DNA of 64,000 bases from Mayamaea pseudoterrestris. Its lineage: Eukaryota > Bacillariophyta > Bacillariophyceae > Sellaphorales > Sellaphoraceae. Numbering within the stretch: the first letter of the stretch is position 1; each line of letters begins with the position of its first letter. The stretch is from NCBI GenBank assembly GCA_027923505.1, contig BROI01000010.1, positions 992,001-1,056,000 on the forward strand, given 5' to 3'. The position numbers were made by a program, and so were the translations under genes. The notes beneath the pieces were generated by a model, which saw only the letters and a list, made by a program, of their open reading frames with translations, searched no databases and was not told the DNA's origin. Below are positions 1-15,400 of this stretch, piece after piece.

Positions 1-545
1 AAAACATGTCCAGGGTATGCCATTGACAGGTGCAGAGTCTCAAATGGTGCAATAAGGACTGCCTGGAGGCTGACACCATGGGTACGGCCTCCACGGTGGG
101 TATGGCCAACACCACAAGTTGTCGATTCTGACCTGTCAAACGCCCCATGCCCTGGCCACCCAAATACCCAATGAGTCAGGCCAAACATGTCCAGGGTGTG
201 CCATTGACAGGTGCAGAGTCTCAAATGGTGCAAAACGGACTGCCTGGAGGCTGACACCATGGGTACGGCCTCCACGGTGGGTATGGCCAACACCACAAAT
301 TATGGAATCATACCACTACAATGCCCCATGCCCTGGCCACCCAAAAACCCAATGAGTCAGGCCAAACATGTCCAGGGTATGCCATTGACAGGTGCAGAGT
401 CTCAATGGTGCAAAAAGGACTGCCTGGAGGCTGACACCATGGGTACGGCCTCCACGGTGGGTATGGCCAACACCACAAGTTGTCGATTCTGACCTGTCAA
501 ATGCCCCATGCCCTGGCCACCCAAAAACCCAATGAGTCAGGCAAA
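1..545. repeat. Satellite A, left block (181-bp monomers, three copies)
   Basis: Tandem monomers are anchored by the motif ACATGTCCAGGG at 4, 185, 366 and 546, giving steps of 181, 181 and 180 bp. Each unit runs from this anchor through a TGCCATTGACAGGTGCAGAG segment, TGCCTGGAGGCTGACACC, a GGTATGGCCAACACC segment and CCATGCCCTGGCCACCC to CAATGAGTCAGGC. The array continues to the left of the window. The copies resemble the sub-type seen again at about 62,200-63,400 (GTTGTCGATTCTGACC in the second half). The open frames here are by-products of a 181-bp unit, which shifts frame by one each copy. Confidence 0.95.
185..365. repeat. Chimeric A/B satellite monomer
   Basis: The first part of this monomer is satellite A (ACAGGTGCAGAGTC, GGCTGACACCATGGGTAC). 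From about 298 onward it is satellite B (AATTATGGAATCATACCAC in place of the A segment GTTGTCGATTCTGACC). The neighbouring monomers on both sides (4-184 and 366-545) are A type throughout. A single hybrid unit inside A copies is the expected product of unequal exchange or gene conversion between the two arrays. Confidence 0.85.
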
Positions 546-1216
546 ACATGTCCAGGGTGTGCCATTGACATGAGGATGGGCTGAAATGGTGCAAAACGGA
601 CTGCCTGGAGGCCTACACCATGGGCCCACAGTGGGTGTGGCCAACACCACAAATTATGGAATCATACCACTCAAATGCCCCGTCCCCTGGCCACCCAAAA
701 ACCCAATGAGTCAGGCAAAACATGTCCAGGGTGTGCCATTGACAGTGCGGGGTCTGACATGGTACAAAACGGACTGCCTGGAGGCTGACAGCATGGGATG
801 GTCTACAAGGTGGGTATGGCCAACACCCCAAATTGTCGAATCATACCACTACATTGCCCCATGCCCTGGCCACCCAACAACCCAATGAGTCAGGCAAAAC
901 ATGTCCAGGGTGTGCCATTGACATGCGGTTGGGCTGAAATGGTGCAAAACGGACTGCCTGGAGGCCTACACCATCTACAAAATGGGTGTGGCCAACACCG
1001 CAAATATGGAATCAACAAAGCCCCGTCCGCAACAACCCAATGAGTCAGCAAAACATGCCAGGGTGCGCAGAGGATGGCATGGCATGGTACAAAACGGACG
1101 CCAGGCCACAGCAGGAATGGCCACAAGATGGGTGTGGCCAACACCCCAAATTATGGAATCATACCACTACAATGCCCCATGCCCTGGCCACCCAACAACC
1201 CAATGAGTCAGGCAAA
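546..1216. repeat. Irregular edge of the satellite B array
   Basis: Anchor motifs at 546, 720, 899, 1,053 and 1,217 give steps of 174, 179, 154 and 164 bp instead of the regular 172/180 alternation found further right. The monomers are B-like but carry private changes and deletions, for example around 985-1,120. They form the transition from the A block to the regular dimer array. Diverged, length-variable monomers at an array border are typical of satellite edges, where unequal exchange homogenises less. Confidence 0.85.
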
Positions 1217-1302
1217 ACATGTCCAGGGTGTGCCATTGACATGAGGATGGGCTGAAATGGTGCAAAACGGACTGCCTGGAGGCCTACACCATCTGCAAAA
1301 TG

Positions 1303-1317
1303 GGTGTGGCCAACACC
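1303..1317. other. Imperfect dyad in satellite B monomer (example copy)
   Basis: GGTGTGGCCAACACC has five-base arms GGTGT and ACACC and a near-symmetric centre, with six of seven possible pairs matching. It recurs in essentially every B monomer, both 172- and 180-bp forms. In the A monomer the equivalent GGTATGGCCAACACC is less symmetric. In satellite C the equivalent place holds a perfect 17-bp dyad. A protein-binding role is possible but not shown. Confidence 0.6.
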
Positions 1318-4300
1318 GCAAATTATGGAATCATACCACTACAATGCCCCGTCCCCTGATCACCCAACAACCCAATGAGTCATGCAAAACATGTCCAGGG
1401 TGTGCCATTGACATGAGGATGGTCTGACATGGTACAAAACACGGACTGCCTGGAGGCCTACAGCATGGAATGGTCTACAAGATGGGTGTGGCCAACACCC
1501 CAAATTATGGAATCATACCACTACAATGCCCCATGCCCTGGCCACCCAACAACCCAATGAGTCAGGCAAAACATGTCCAGGGTGTGCCATTGACATGAGG
1601 ATGGGCTGAAATGGTGCAAAACGGACTGCCTGGAGGCCTACACCATCTGCAAAATGGGTGTGGCCAACACCGCAAATTATGGAATCATACCACTACAATG
1701 CCCCGTCCCCTGATCACCCAACAACCCAATGAGTCATGCAAAACATGTCCAGGGTGTGCCATTGACATGAGGATGGTCTGACATGGTACAAAACGGACTG
1801 CCTGGAGGCCTACAGCATGGAATGGTCTACAAGATGGGTGTGGCCAACACCCCAAATTATGGAATCATACCACTACAATGCCCCATGCCCTGGCCACCCA
1901 ACAACCCAATGAGTCAGGCAAAACATGTCCAGGGTGTGCCATTGACATGAGGATGGGCTGAAATGGTGCAAAACGGACTGCCTGGAGGCCTACACCATCT
2001 GCAAAATGGGTGTGGCCAACACCGCAAATTATGGAATCATACCACTACAATGCCCCGTCCCCTGATCACCCAACAACCCAATGAGTCATGCAAAACATGT
2101 CCAGGGTGTGCCATTGACATGAGGATGGTCTGACATGGTACAAAACGGACTGCCTGGAGGCCTACAGCATGGAATGGTCTACAAGATGGGTGTGGCCAAC
2201 ACCCCAAATTATGGAATCATACCACTACAATGCCCCATGCCCTGGCCACCCAACAACCCAATGAGTCAGGCAAAACATGTCCAGGGTGTGCCATTGACAT
2301 GAGGATGGGCTGAAATGGTGCAAAACGGACTGCCTGGAGGCCTACACCATCTGCAAAATGGGTGTGGCCAACACCGCAAATTATGGAATCATACCACTAC
2401 AATGCCCCGTCCCCTGATCACCCAACAACCCAATGAGTCATGCAAAACATGTCCAGGGTGTGCCATTGACATGAGGATGGTCTGACATGGTACAAAACGG
2501 ACTGCCTGGAGGCCTACAGCATGGAATGGTCAACAAGATGGGTGTGGCCAACACCCCAAATTATGGAATCATACCACTACAATGCCCCATGCCCTGGCCA
2601 CCCAACAACCCAATGAGTCAGGCAAAACATGTCCAGGGTGTGCCATTGACATGAGGATGGGCTGAAATGGTGCAAAACGGACTGCCTGGAGGCCTACACC
2701 ATCTGCAAAATGGGTGTGGCCAACACCGCAAATTATGGAATCATACCACTACAATGCCCCGTCCCCTGATCACCCAACAACCCAATGAGTCATGCAAAAC
2801 ATGTCCAGGGTGTGCCATTGACATGAGGATGGTCTGACATGGTACAAAACGGACTGCCTGGAGGCCTACAGCATGGAATGGTCTACAAGATGGGTGTGGC
2901 CAACACCCCAAATTATGGAATCATACCACTACAATGCCCCATGCCCTGGCCACCCAACAACCCAATGAGTCAGGCAAAACATGTCCAGGGTGTGCCATTG
3001 ACATGAGGATGGGCTGAAATGGTGCAAAACGGACTGCCTGGAGGCCTACACCATCTGCAAAATGGGTGTGGCCAACACCGCAAATTATGGAATCATACCA
3101 CTACAATGCCCCGCCCCTGATCACCCAACAACCCAATGAGTCATGCAAAACATGTCCAGGGTGTGCCATTGACATGAGGATGGTCTGACATGGTACAAAA
3201 CGGACTGCCTGGAGGCCTACAGCATGGAATGGTCTACAAGATGGGTGTGGCCAACACCCCAAATTATGGAATCATACCACTACAATGCCCCATGCCCTGG
3301 CCACCCAACAACCCAATGAGTCAGGCAAAACATGTCCAGGGTGTGCCATTGACATGAGGATGGGCTGAAATGGTGCAAAACGGACTGCCTGGAGGCCTAC
3401 ACCATCTGCAAATGGGTGTGGCCAACACCGCAAATTATGGAATCATACCACTACAATGCCCCGTCCCCTGATCACCCAACAACCCAATGAGTCATGCAAA
3501 ACATGTCCAGGGTGTGCCATTGACATGAGGATGGTCTGACATGGTACAAAACGGACTGCCTGGAGGCCTACAGCATGGAATGGTCTACAAGATGGGTGTG
3601 GCCAACACCCCAAATTATGGAATCATACCACTACAATGCCCCATGCCCTGGCCACCCAACAACCCAATGAGTCAGGCAAAACATGTCCAGGGTGTGCCAT
3701 TGACATGAGGATGGGCTGAAATGGTGCAAAACGGACTGCCTGGAGGCCTACACCATCTGCAAAATGGGTGTGGCCAACACCGCAAATTATGGAATCATAC
3801 CACTACAATGCCCCGTCCCCTGATCACCCAACAACCCAATGAGTCATGCAAAACATGTCCAGGGTGTGCCATTGACATGAGGATGGTCTGACATGGTAAA
3901 AAAACGGACTGCCTGGAGGCCTACAGCATGGAATGGTCTACAAGATGGGTGTGGCCAACACCCCAAATTATGGAATCATACCACTACAATGCCCCATGCC
4001 CTGGCCACCCAACAACCCAATGAGTCAGGCAAAACATGTCCAGGGTGTGCCATTGACATGAGGATGGGCTGAAATGGTGCAAAACGGACTGCCTGGAGGC
4101 CTACACCATCTGCAAAATGGGTGTGGCCAACACCGCAAATTATGGAATCATACCACTACAATGCCCCGTCCCCTGATCACCCAACAACCCAATGAGTCAT
4201 GCAAAACATGTCCAGGGTGTGCCATTGACATGAGGATGGTCTGACATGGTACAAAACGGACTGCCTGGAGGCCTACAGCATGGAATGGTCTACAAGATGG

Positions 4301-7300
4301 GTGTGGCCAACACCCCAAATTATGGAATCATACCACTACAATGCCCCATGCCCTGGCCACCCAACAACCCAATGAGTCAGGCAAAACATGTCCAGGGTGT
4401 GCCATTGACATGAGGATGGGCTGAAATGGTGCAAAACGGACTGCCTGGAGGCCTACACCATCTGCAAAATGGGTGTGGCCAACACCGCAAATTATGGAAT
4501 CATACCACTACAATGCCCCGTCCCCTGATCACCCAACAACCCAATGAGTCATGCAAAACATGTCCAGGGTGTGCCATTGACATGAGGATGGTCTGACATG
4601 GTACAAAACGGACTGCCTGGAGGCCTACAGCATGGAATGGTCTACAAGATGGGTGTGGCCAACACCCCAAATTATGGAATCATACCACTACAATGCCCCA
4701 TGCCCTGGCCACCCAACAACCCAATGAGTCAGGCAAAACATGTCCAGGGTGTGCCATTGACATGAGGATGGGCTGAAATGGTGCAAAACGGACTGCCTGG
4801 AGGCCTACACCATCTGCAAAATGGGTGTGGCCAACACCGCAAATTATGGAATCATACCACTACAATGCCCCGTCCCCTGATCACCCAACAACCCAATGAG
4901 TCATGCAAAACATGTCCAGGGTGTGCCATTGACATGAGGATGGTCTGACATGGTACAAAACGGACTGCCTGGAGGCCTACAGCATGGAATGGTCTACAAG
5001 ATGGGTGTGGCCAACACCCCAAATTATGGAATCATACCACTACAATGCCCCATGCCCTGGCCACCCAACAACCCAATGAGTCAGGCAAAACATGTCCAGG
5101 GTGTGCCATTGACATGAGGATGGGCTGAAATGGTGCAAAACGGACTGCCTGGAGGCCTACACCATCTGCAAAATGGGTGTGGCCAACACCGCAAATTATG
5201 GAATCATACCACTACAATGCCCCGTCCCCTGATCACCCAACAACCCAATGAGTCATGCAAAACATGTCCAGGGTGTGCCATTGACATGAGGATGGTCTGA
5301 CATGGTACAAAACGGACTGCCTGGAGGCCTACAGCATGGAATGGTCTACAAGATGGGTGTGGCCAACACCCCAAATTATGGAATCATACCACTACAATGC
5401 CCCATGCCCTGGCCACCCAACAACCCAATGAGTCAGGCAAAACATGTCCAGGGTGTGCCATTGACATGAGGATGGGCTGAAATGGTGCAAAACGGACTGC
5501 CTGGAGGCCTACACCATCTGCAAAATGGGTGTGGCCAACACCGCAAATTATGGAATCATACCACTACAATGCCCCGTCCCCCTATCACCCAACAACCCAA
5601 TGAGTCATGCAAAACATGTCCAGGGTGTGCCATTGACATGAGGATGGTCTGACATGGTACAAAACGGACTGCCTGGAGGCCTACAGCATGGAATGGTCTA
5701 CAAGATGGGTGTGGCCAACACCCCAAATTATGGAATCATACCACTACAATGCCCCATGCCCTGGCCACCCAACAACCCAATGAGTCAGGCAAAACATGTC
5801 CAGGGTGTGCCATTGACATGAGGATGGGCTGAAATGGTGCAAAACGGACTGCCTGGAGGCCTACACCATCTGCAAAATGGGTGTGGCCAACACCGCAAAT
5901 TATGGAATCATACCACTACAATGCCCCGCCCCCTGATCACCCAACAACCCAATGAGTCATGCAAAACATGTCCAGGGTGTGCCATTGACATGAGGATGGT
6001 CTGACATGGTACAAAACGGACTGCCTGGAGGCCTACAGCATGGAATGGTCTACAAGATGGGTGTGGCCAACACCCCAAATTATGGAATCATACCACTACA
6101 ATGCCCCATGCCCTGGCCACCCAACAACCCAATGAGTCAGGCAAAACATGTCCAGGGTGTGCCATTGACATGAGGATGGGCTGAAATGGTGCAAAACGGA
6201 CTGCCTGGAGGCCTACACCATCTGCAAAATGGGTGTGGCCAACACCGCAAATTATGGAATCATACCACTACAATGCCCCATTCCCTGATCACCCAACAAC
6301 CCAATGAGTCATGCAAAACATGTCCAGGGTGTGCCATTGACATGAGGATGGTCTGACATGGTACAAAACGGACTGCCTGGAGGCCTACAGCATGGAATGG
6401 TCTACAAGATGGGTGTGGCCAACACCCCAAATTATGGAATCATACCACTACAATGCCCCATGCCCTGGCCACCCAACAACCCAATGAGTCAGGCAAAACA
6501 TGTCCAGGGTGTGCCATTGACATGAGGATGGGCTGAAATGGTGCAAAACGGACTGCCTGGAGGCCTACACCATCTGCAAAATGGGTGTGGCCAACACCGC
6601 AAATTATGGAATCATACCACTACAATGCCCCGCCCCTGATCACCCAACAACCCAATGAGTCATGCAAAACATGTCCAGGGTGTGCCATTGACATGAGGAT
6701 GGTCTGACATGGTACAAAACGGACTGCCTGGAGGCCTACAGCATGGAATGGTCTACAAGATGGGTGTGGCCAACACCCCAAATTATGGAATCATACCACT
6801 ACAATGCCCCATGCCCTGGCCACCCAACAACCCAATGAGTCAGGCAAAACATGTCCAGGGTGTGCCATTGACATGAGGATGGGCTGAAATGGTGCAAAAC
6901 GGACTGCCTGGAGGCCTACACCATCTGCAAAATGGGTGTGGCCAACACCGCAAATTATGGAATCATACCACTACAATGCCCCGCCCCCTGATCACCCAAC
7001 AACCCAATGAGTCATGCAAAACATGTCCAGGGTGTGCCATTGACATGAGGATGGTCTGACATGGTACAAAACGGACTGCCTGGAGGCCTACAGCATGGAA
7101 TGGTCTACAAGATGGGTGTGGCCAACACCCCAAATTATGGAATCATACCACTACAATGCCCCATGCCCTGGCCACCCAACAACCCAATGAGTCAGGCAAA
7201 ACATGTCCAGGGTGTGCCATTGACATGAGGATGGGCTGAAATGGTGCAAAACGGACTGCCTGGAGGCCTACACCATCTGCAAAATGGGTGTGGCCAACAC

Positions 7301-9299
7301 CGCAAATTATGGAATCATACCACTACAATGCCCCGTCCCCTGATCACCCAACAACCAATGAGTCATGCAAAACATGTCCAGGGTGTGCCATTGACATGAG
7401 GATGGTCTGACATGGTACAAAACGGACTGCCTGGAGGCCTACAGCATGGAATGGTCTACAAGATGGGTGTGGCCAACACCCCAAATTATGGAATCATACC
7501 ACTACAATGCCCCATGCCCTGGCCACCCAACAACCCAATGAGTCAGGCAAAACATGTCCAGGGTGTGCCATTGACATGAGGATGGGCTGAAATGGTGCAA
7601 AACGGACTGCCTGGAGGCCTACACCATCTGCAAAATGGGTGTGGCCAACACCGCAAATTATGGAATCATACCACTACAATGCCCCGCCCCCTGATCACCC
7701 AACAACCCAATGAGTCATGCAAAACATGTCCAGGGTGTGCCATTGACATGAGGATGGTCTGACATGGTACAAAACGGACTGCCTGGAGGCCTACAGCATG
7801 GAATGGTCTACAAGATGGGTGTGGCCAACACCCCAAATTATGGAATCATACCACTACAATGCCCCATGCCCTGGCCACCCAACAACCCAATGAGTCAGGC
7901 AAAACATGTCCAGGGTGTGCCATTGACATGAGGATGGGCTGAAATGGTGCAAAACGGACTGCCTGGAGGCCTACACCATCTGCAAAATGGGTGTGGCCAA
8001 CACCGCAAATTATGGAATCATACCACTACAATGCCCCGTCCCCTGATCACCCAACAACCCAATGAGTCATGCAAAACATGTCCAGGGTGTGCCATTGACA
8101 TGAGGATGGTCTGACATGGTACAAAACGGACTGCCTGGAGGCCTACAGCATGGAATGGTCTACAAGATGGGTGTGGCCAACACCCCAAATTATGGAATCA
8201 TACCACTACAATGCCCCATGCCCTGGCCACCCAACAACCCAATGAGTCAGGCAAAACATGTCCAGGGTGTGCCATTGACATGAGGATGGGCTGAAATGGT
8301 GCAAAACGGACTGCCTGAGGCCTACACCATCTGCAAAATGGGTGTGGCCAACACCGCAAATTATGGAATCATACCACTACAATGCCCCGCCCCCTGATCA
8401 CCCAACAACCCAATGAGTCATGCAAAACATGTCCAGGGTGTGCCATTGACATGAGGATGGTCTGACATGGTACAAAACGGACTGCCTGGAGGCCTACAGC
8501 ATGGAATGGTCTACAAGATGGGTGTGGCCAACACCCCAAAAATGGGCACACACCACTACAACGCCCCATGCCCTGGCCACCCAACAACCCAATGAGTCAG
8601 GCAAAACATGTCCAGGGTGTGCCATTGACATGAGGATGGGCTGAAATGGTGCAAAACGGACTGCCTGGAGGCCTACACCATCTGCAAAATGGGTGTGGCC
8701 AACACCGCAAATTATGGAATCATACCACTACAATGCCCCGTCCCCTGATCACCCAACAACCCAATGAGTCATGCAAAACATGTCCAGGGTGTGCCATTGA
8801 CATGAGGATGGTCTGACATGGTACAAAACGGACTACCTGGAGGCCTACAGCATGGAATGGTCTACAAGATGGGTGTGGCCAACACCCCAAATTATGGAAT
8901 CATACCACTACAATGCCCCATGCCCTGGCCACCCAACAACCCAATGAGTCAGGCAAAACATGTCCAGGGTGTGCCATTGACATGAGGATGGGCTGAAATG
9001 GTGCAAAACGGACTGCCTGGAGGCCTACACCATCTGCAAAATGGGTGTGGCCAACACCGCAAATTATGGAATCATACCACTACAATGCCCCGCCCCCTGA
9101 TCACCCAACAACCCAATGAGTCATGCAAAACATGTCCAGGGTGTGCCATTGACATGAGGATGGTCTGACATGGTACAAAACGGACTGCCTGGAGGCCTAC
9201 AGCATGGAATGGTCTACAAGATGGGTGTGGCCAACACCCCAAATTATGGAATCATACCACTACAATGCCCCATGCCCTGGCCACCCAACAACCCAATGA

Positions 9300-12200
9300 G
9301 TCAGGCAAAACATGTCCAGGGTGTGCCATGGACATGAGGATGGGCTGAAATGGTGCAAAACGGACTGCCTGGAGGCCTACACCATCTGCAAAATGGGTGG
9401 CCAACACCCCAAATTATGGAATCATACCACTACAATGCCCCGTCCCCTGATCACCCAACAACCCAATGAGTCATGCAAAACATGTCCAGGGTGTGCCATT
9501 GACATGAGGATGGTCTAACATGGTACAAAACGGACTGCCTGAGGCCTACAGCATGGAATGGTCTACAAGATGGGTGTGGCCAACACCCCAAATTATGGAA
9601 TCATACCACTACAATGCCCCATGCCCTGGCCACCCAACAACCCAATGAGTCAGGCAAAACATGTCCAGGGTGTGCCATTGACATGAGGATGGGCTGAAAT
9701 GGTGCAAAACGGACTGCCTGGAGGCCTACACCATCTGCAAAATGGGTGTGGCCAACACCGCAAATTTTGGAATCATACCACTACAATGCCCCGTCCCTGA
9801 TCACCCAACAACCCAATTAGTCATGCAAAACATGTCCAGGTGTGCCATTGACATGAGGATGGTCTGACATGGTACAAAACGGACTGCCTGGAGGCCTACA
9901 GCATGGAATGGTCTACAAGATGGGTGTGGCCAACACCCCAAATTATGGAATCATACCACTACAATGCCCCATGCCCTGGCCACCCAACAACCCAATGAGT
10001 CAGGCAAAACATGTCCAGGGTGTGCCATGACATGAGGATGGGCTGAAATGGGGCAAAACGGACTGCCTGGAGGCCCACATCTGCAAAATGGGTGTGGCCA
10101 ACACCGCAAAATATGGAATCATACCACTACAATGCCCCGTCCCCTGATCACCCAACAACCCAATGAGTCATGCAAAACATGTCCAGGGTGTGCCATTGAC
10201 ATGAGGATGGTCTGACATGGTACAAAACGGACTGCCTGGAGGCCTACAGCTGGGAATGGTCTACAAGATGGGTGTGGCCAACACCCCAAATTATGGAATC
10301 ATACCACTACAATGCCCCATGCCCTGGCCACCCAACAACCCAATGAGTCAGGCAAAACATGTCCAGGGTGTGCCATTGACATGAGATGGGCTGAAATGGT
10401 GCAAAACGGACTGCCTGGAGGCCTACACCATCTGCAAAATGGGTGTGGCCAACACCGCAAATTATGGAATCATACCACTACAATGCCCCGTCCCCTGATC
10501 ACCCAACAACCCAATGAGTCATGCAAAACATGTCCAGGGTGTGCCATTGACATGAGGATGGTCTGACATGGTACAAAACGGACTGCCTGGAGGCCTACAG
10601 CATGGAATGGTCTACAAGATGGGTGTGGCCAACACCCCAAATTATGGAATCATACCACTACAATGCCCCATGCCCTGGCCACCCAACAACCCAATGAGTC
10701 AGGCAAAACATGTCCAGGGTGTGCCATTGACACGCGGATGGGCCGAAATGGTGCAAAACGGACTGCCTGGAGGCCTACACCATCTGCAAAATGGGTGTGG
10801 CCAACACCGCAAATTTTGGAATCATACCACTACAATGCCCCGTCCCCTGATCACCCAACAACCCAATGAGTCATGCAAAACATGTCCAGGGTGTGCCATT
10901 GACATGAGGATGGTCTGACATGGTACAAAACGGACTGCCTGGAGGCCTACAGCATGGAATGGTCCACAAGATGGGTGTGGCCAACACCCCAAATTATGGA
11001 ATCATACCACTACAATGCCCCATGCCCTGGCCACCCAACAACCCAATGAGTCAGGCAAAACATGTCCAGGGTGTGCCATTGACATGAGGATGGGCTGAAA
11101 TGGTGCAAAAGGGACTGCCTGGAGGCCTACACCATCTGCAAAATGGGTGTGGCCAACACCGCAAATTATGGAATCATACCACTACAATGCCCCGTCCCCT
11201 GATCACCCAACAACCAATGAGTCATGCAAAACATGTCCAGGGTGTGCCTGACATGAGGATGGTCTGACATGGTACAAAACGGACTGCCTGGAGGCCTACA
11301 GCATGGAATGGTCTACAAGATGGGTGTGGCCAACACCCCAAATTATGGAATCATACCACTACAATGCCCCCATGCCCTGGCCACCCAACAACCCAATGAG
11401 TCAGGCAAAACATGTCCAGGGTGTGCCATTGACATGAGGATGGGCTGAAATGGTGCAAAACGGACTGCCTGGAGGCCTACACCATCTGCAAAATGGGTGT
11501 GGCCAACACCGCAAATTATGGAATCATACCACTACAAAGCGCGTCGCCCTGAGCACCCAACAACCCAATGAGTCATGCAAAACATGTCCAGGGTGTGCCA
11601 TTGACATGAGGATGGTCTGACATGGTACAAAACGGACTGCCTGGAGGCCTACAGCATGGAATGGCTACAAGATGGGTGTGGCCAACACCCCAAATTATGG
11701 AATCATACCACTACAATGCCCCATGCCCTGGCCACCCAACAACCCAATGAGTCAGGCAAAACATGTCCAGGGTGTGCCATTGACATGAGGATGGGCTGAA
11801 ATGGTGCAAAACGGACTGCCTGGAGGCCTACACCATCTGCAAAATGGGTGTGGCCAACACCGCAAATTATGGAATCATACCACTACAATGCCCTCCCCTG
11901 ATCACCCAACAACCCAATGAGTCATGCAAAACAAGTCCAGGGTGTGCCATTGACATGAGGATGGTCTGACATGGTACAAAACGGACTGCCTGGAGGCCTA
12001 CAGCATGGAATGGTCTACAAGATGGGTGTGGCCAACACCCCAAATTATGGAATCATACCACTACAATGCCCCATGCCCTGGCCACCCAACAACCCAATGA
12101 GTCAGGCAAAACATGTCCAGGGTGTGCCATTGACATGAGGATGGGCTGAAATGGTGCAAAACGGATTGCCTGGAGGCCTACACCATCTGCAAAATGGGTG

Positions 12201-12450
12201 TGGCCAACACCGCAAATTATGGAATCATACCACTACAATGCCCCCGCCCCTGATCACCCAACAACCCAATGAGTCATGCAAAACATGTCCAGGGTGTGCC
12301 ATTGACATGAGGATGGTCTGACATGGTACAAAACGGACTGCCTGGAGGCCTACAGCATGGAATGGTCTACAAGATGGGTGTGGCCAACACCCCAAATTAT
12401 GGAATCATACCACTACAATGCCCCATGCCCTGGCCACCCAACAACCAATG
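9300..12450. repeat. Indel-rich stretch of the satellite B array
   Basis: Monomers here carry many single-base losses and small substitutions compared with the near-identical copies to either side, for example around 9,390-9,400, 9,540, 9,795-9,840, 10,028-10,080, 11,212-11,250 and 11,540. Smaller patches of the same kind lie near 14,360, 15,495-15,690, 20,090-20,300, 22,180-22,220, 27,540-27,690, 29,740-29,790 and 30,130, where about 20 bp is lost. Either these are locally older copies or they are uncorrected read errors in a hard-to-polish array. Confidence 0.7.
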
Positions 12451-15400
12451 AGTCAGGCAAAACATGTCCAGGGTGTGCCATTGACATGAGGATGGGCTGA
12501 AATGGTGCAAAACGGACTGCCTGGAGGCCTACACCATCTGCAAAATGGGTGTGGCCAACACCGCAAATTATGGAATCATACCACTACAATGCCCCGCCCC
12601 CTGATCACCCAACAACCCAATGAGTCATGCAAAACATGTCCAGGGTGTGCCATTGACATGAGGATGGTCTGACATGGTACAAAACGGACTGCCTGGAGGC
12701 CTACAGCATGGAATGGTCTACAAGATGGGTGTGGCCAACACCCCAAATTATGGAATCATACCACTACAATGCCCCATGCCCTGGCCACCCAACAACCCAA
12801 TGAGTCAGGCAAAACATGTCCAGGGTGTGCCATTGACATGAGGATGGGCTGAAATGGTGCAAAACGGACTGCCTGGAGGCCTACACCATCTGCAAAATGG
12901 GTGTGGCCAACACCGCAAATTATGGAATCATACCACTACAATGCCCCGTCCCCTGATCACCCAACAACCCAATGAGTCATGCAAAACATGTCCAGGGTGT
13001 GCCATTGACATGAGGATGGTCTGACATGGTACAAAACGGACTGCCTGGAGGCCTACAGCATGGAATGGTCTACAAGATGGGTGTGGCCAACACCCCAAAT
13101 TATGGAATCATACCACTACAATGCCCCATGCCCTGGCCACCCAACAACCCAATGAGTCAGGCAAAACATGTCCAGGGTGTGCCATTGACATGAGGATGGG
13201 CTGAAATGGTGCAAAACGGACTGCCTGGAGGCCTACACCATCTGCAAAATGGGTGTGGCCAACACCGCAAATTATGGAATCATACCACTACAATGCCCCG
13301 TCCCCTGATCACCCAACAACCCAATGAGTCATGCAAAACATGTCCAGGGTGTGCCATTGACATGAGGATGGTCTGACATGGTACAAAACGGACTGCCTGG
13401 AGGCCTACAGCATGGAATGGTCTACAAGATGGGTGTGGCCAACACCCCAAATTATGGAATCATACCACTACAATGCCCCATGCCCTGGCCACCCAACAAC
13501 CCAATGAGTCAGGCAAAACATGTCCAGGGTGTGCCATTGACATGAGGATGGGCTGAAATGGTGCAAAACGGACTGCCTGGAGGCCTACACCATCTGCAAA
13601 ATGGGTGTGGCCAACACCGCAAATTATGGAATCATACCACTACAATGCCCCGTCCCCTGATCACCCAACAACCCAATGAGTCATGCAAAACATGTCCAGG
13701 GTGTGCCATTGACATGAGGATGGTCTGACATGGTACAAAACGGACTGCCTGGAGGCCTACAGCATGGAATGGTCTACAAGATGGGTGTGGCCAACACCCC
13801 AAATTATGGAATCATACCACTACAATGCCCCATGCCCTGGCCACCCAACAACCCAATGAGTCAGGCAAAACATGTCCAGGGTGTGCCATTGACATGAGGA
13901 TGGGCTGAAATGGTGCAAAACGGACTGCCTGGAGGCCTACACCATCTGCAAAATGGGTGTGGCCAACACCGCAAATTATGGAATCATACCACTACAATGC
14001 CCCGTCCCTGATCACCCAACAACCCAATGAGTCATGCAAAACATGTCCAGGGTGTGCCATTGACATGAGGATGGTCTGACATGGTACAAAACGGACTGCC
14101 TGGAGGCCTACAGCATGGAATGGTCTACAAGATGGGTGTGGCCAACACCCCAAATTATGGAATCATACCACTACAATGCCCCATGCCCTGGCCACCCAAC
14201 AACCCAATGAGTCAGGCAAAACATGTCCAGGGTGTGCCATTGACATGAGGATGGGCTGAAATGGTGCAAAACGGACTGCCTGGAGGCCTACACCATCTGC
14301 AAATGGGTGTGGCCAACACCGCAAATTATGGAATCATACCACTACAATGCCCCCTTCCCCTGATCACCAAACAACCCATGAGTCATGCAAAACATGTCCA
14401 GGGTGTGCCATTGACATGAGGATGGTCTGACATGGTACAAAACGGACTGCCTGGAGGCCTACAGCATGGAATGGTCTACAAGATGGGTGTGGCCAACACC
14501 CCAAATTATGGAATCATACCACTACAATGCCCCATGCCCTGGCCACCCAACAACCCAATGAGTCAGGCAAAACATGTCCAGGGTGTGCCATTGACATGAG
14601 GATGGGCTGAAATGGTGCAAAACGGACTGCCTGGAGGCCTACACCATCTGCAAAATGGGTGTGGCCAACACCGCAAATTATGGAATCATACCACTACAAT
14701 GCCCCGCCCCCTGATCACCCAACAACCCAATGAGTCATGCAAAACATGTCCAGGGTGTGCCATTGACATGAGGATGGTCTGACATGGTACAAAACGGACT
14801 GCCTGGAGGCCTACAGCATGGAATGGTCTACAAGATGGGTGTGGCCAACACCCCAAATTATGGAATCATACCACTACAATGCCCCATGCCCTGGCCACCC
14901 AACAACCCAATGAGTCAGGCAAAACATGTCCAGGGTGTGCCATTGACATGAGGATGGGCTGAAATGGTGCAAAACGGACTGCCTGGAGGCCTACACCATC
15001 TGCAAAATGGGTGTGGCCAACACCGCAAATTATGGAATCATACCACTACAATGCCCCGCCCCCTGATCACCCAACAACCCAATGAGTCATGCAAAACATG
15101 TCCAGGGTGTGCCATTGACATGAGGATGGTCTGACATGGTACAAAACGGACTGCCTGGAGGCCTACAGCATGGAATGGTCTACAAGATGGGTGTGGCCAA
15201 CACCCCAAATTATGGAATCATACCACTACAATGCCCCATGCCCTGGCCACCCAACAACCCAATGAGTCAGGCAAAACATGTCCAGGGTGTGCCATTGACA
15301 TGAGGATGGGCTGAAATGGTGCAAAACGGACTGCCTGGAGGCCTACACCATCTGCAAAATGGGTGTGGCCAACACCGCAAATTATGGAATCATACCACTA

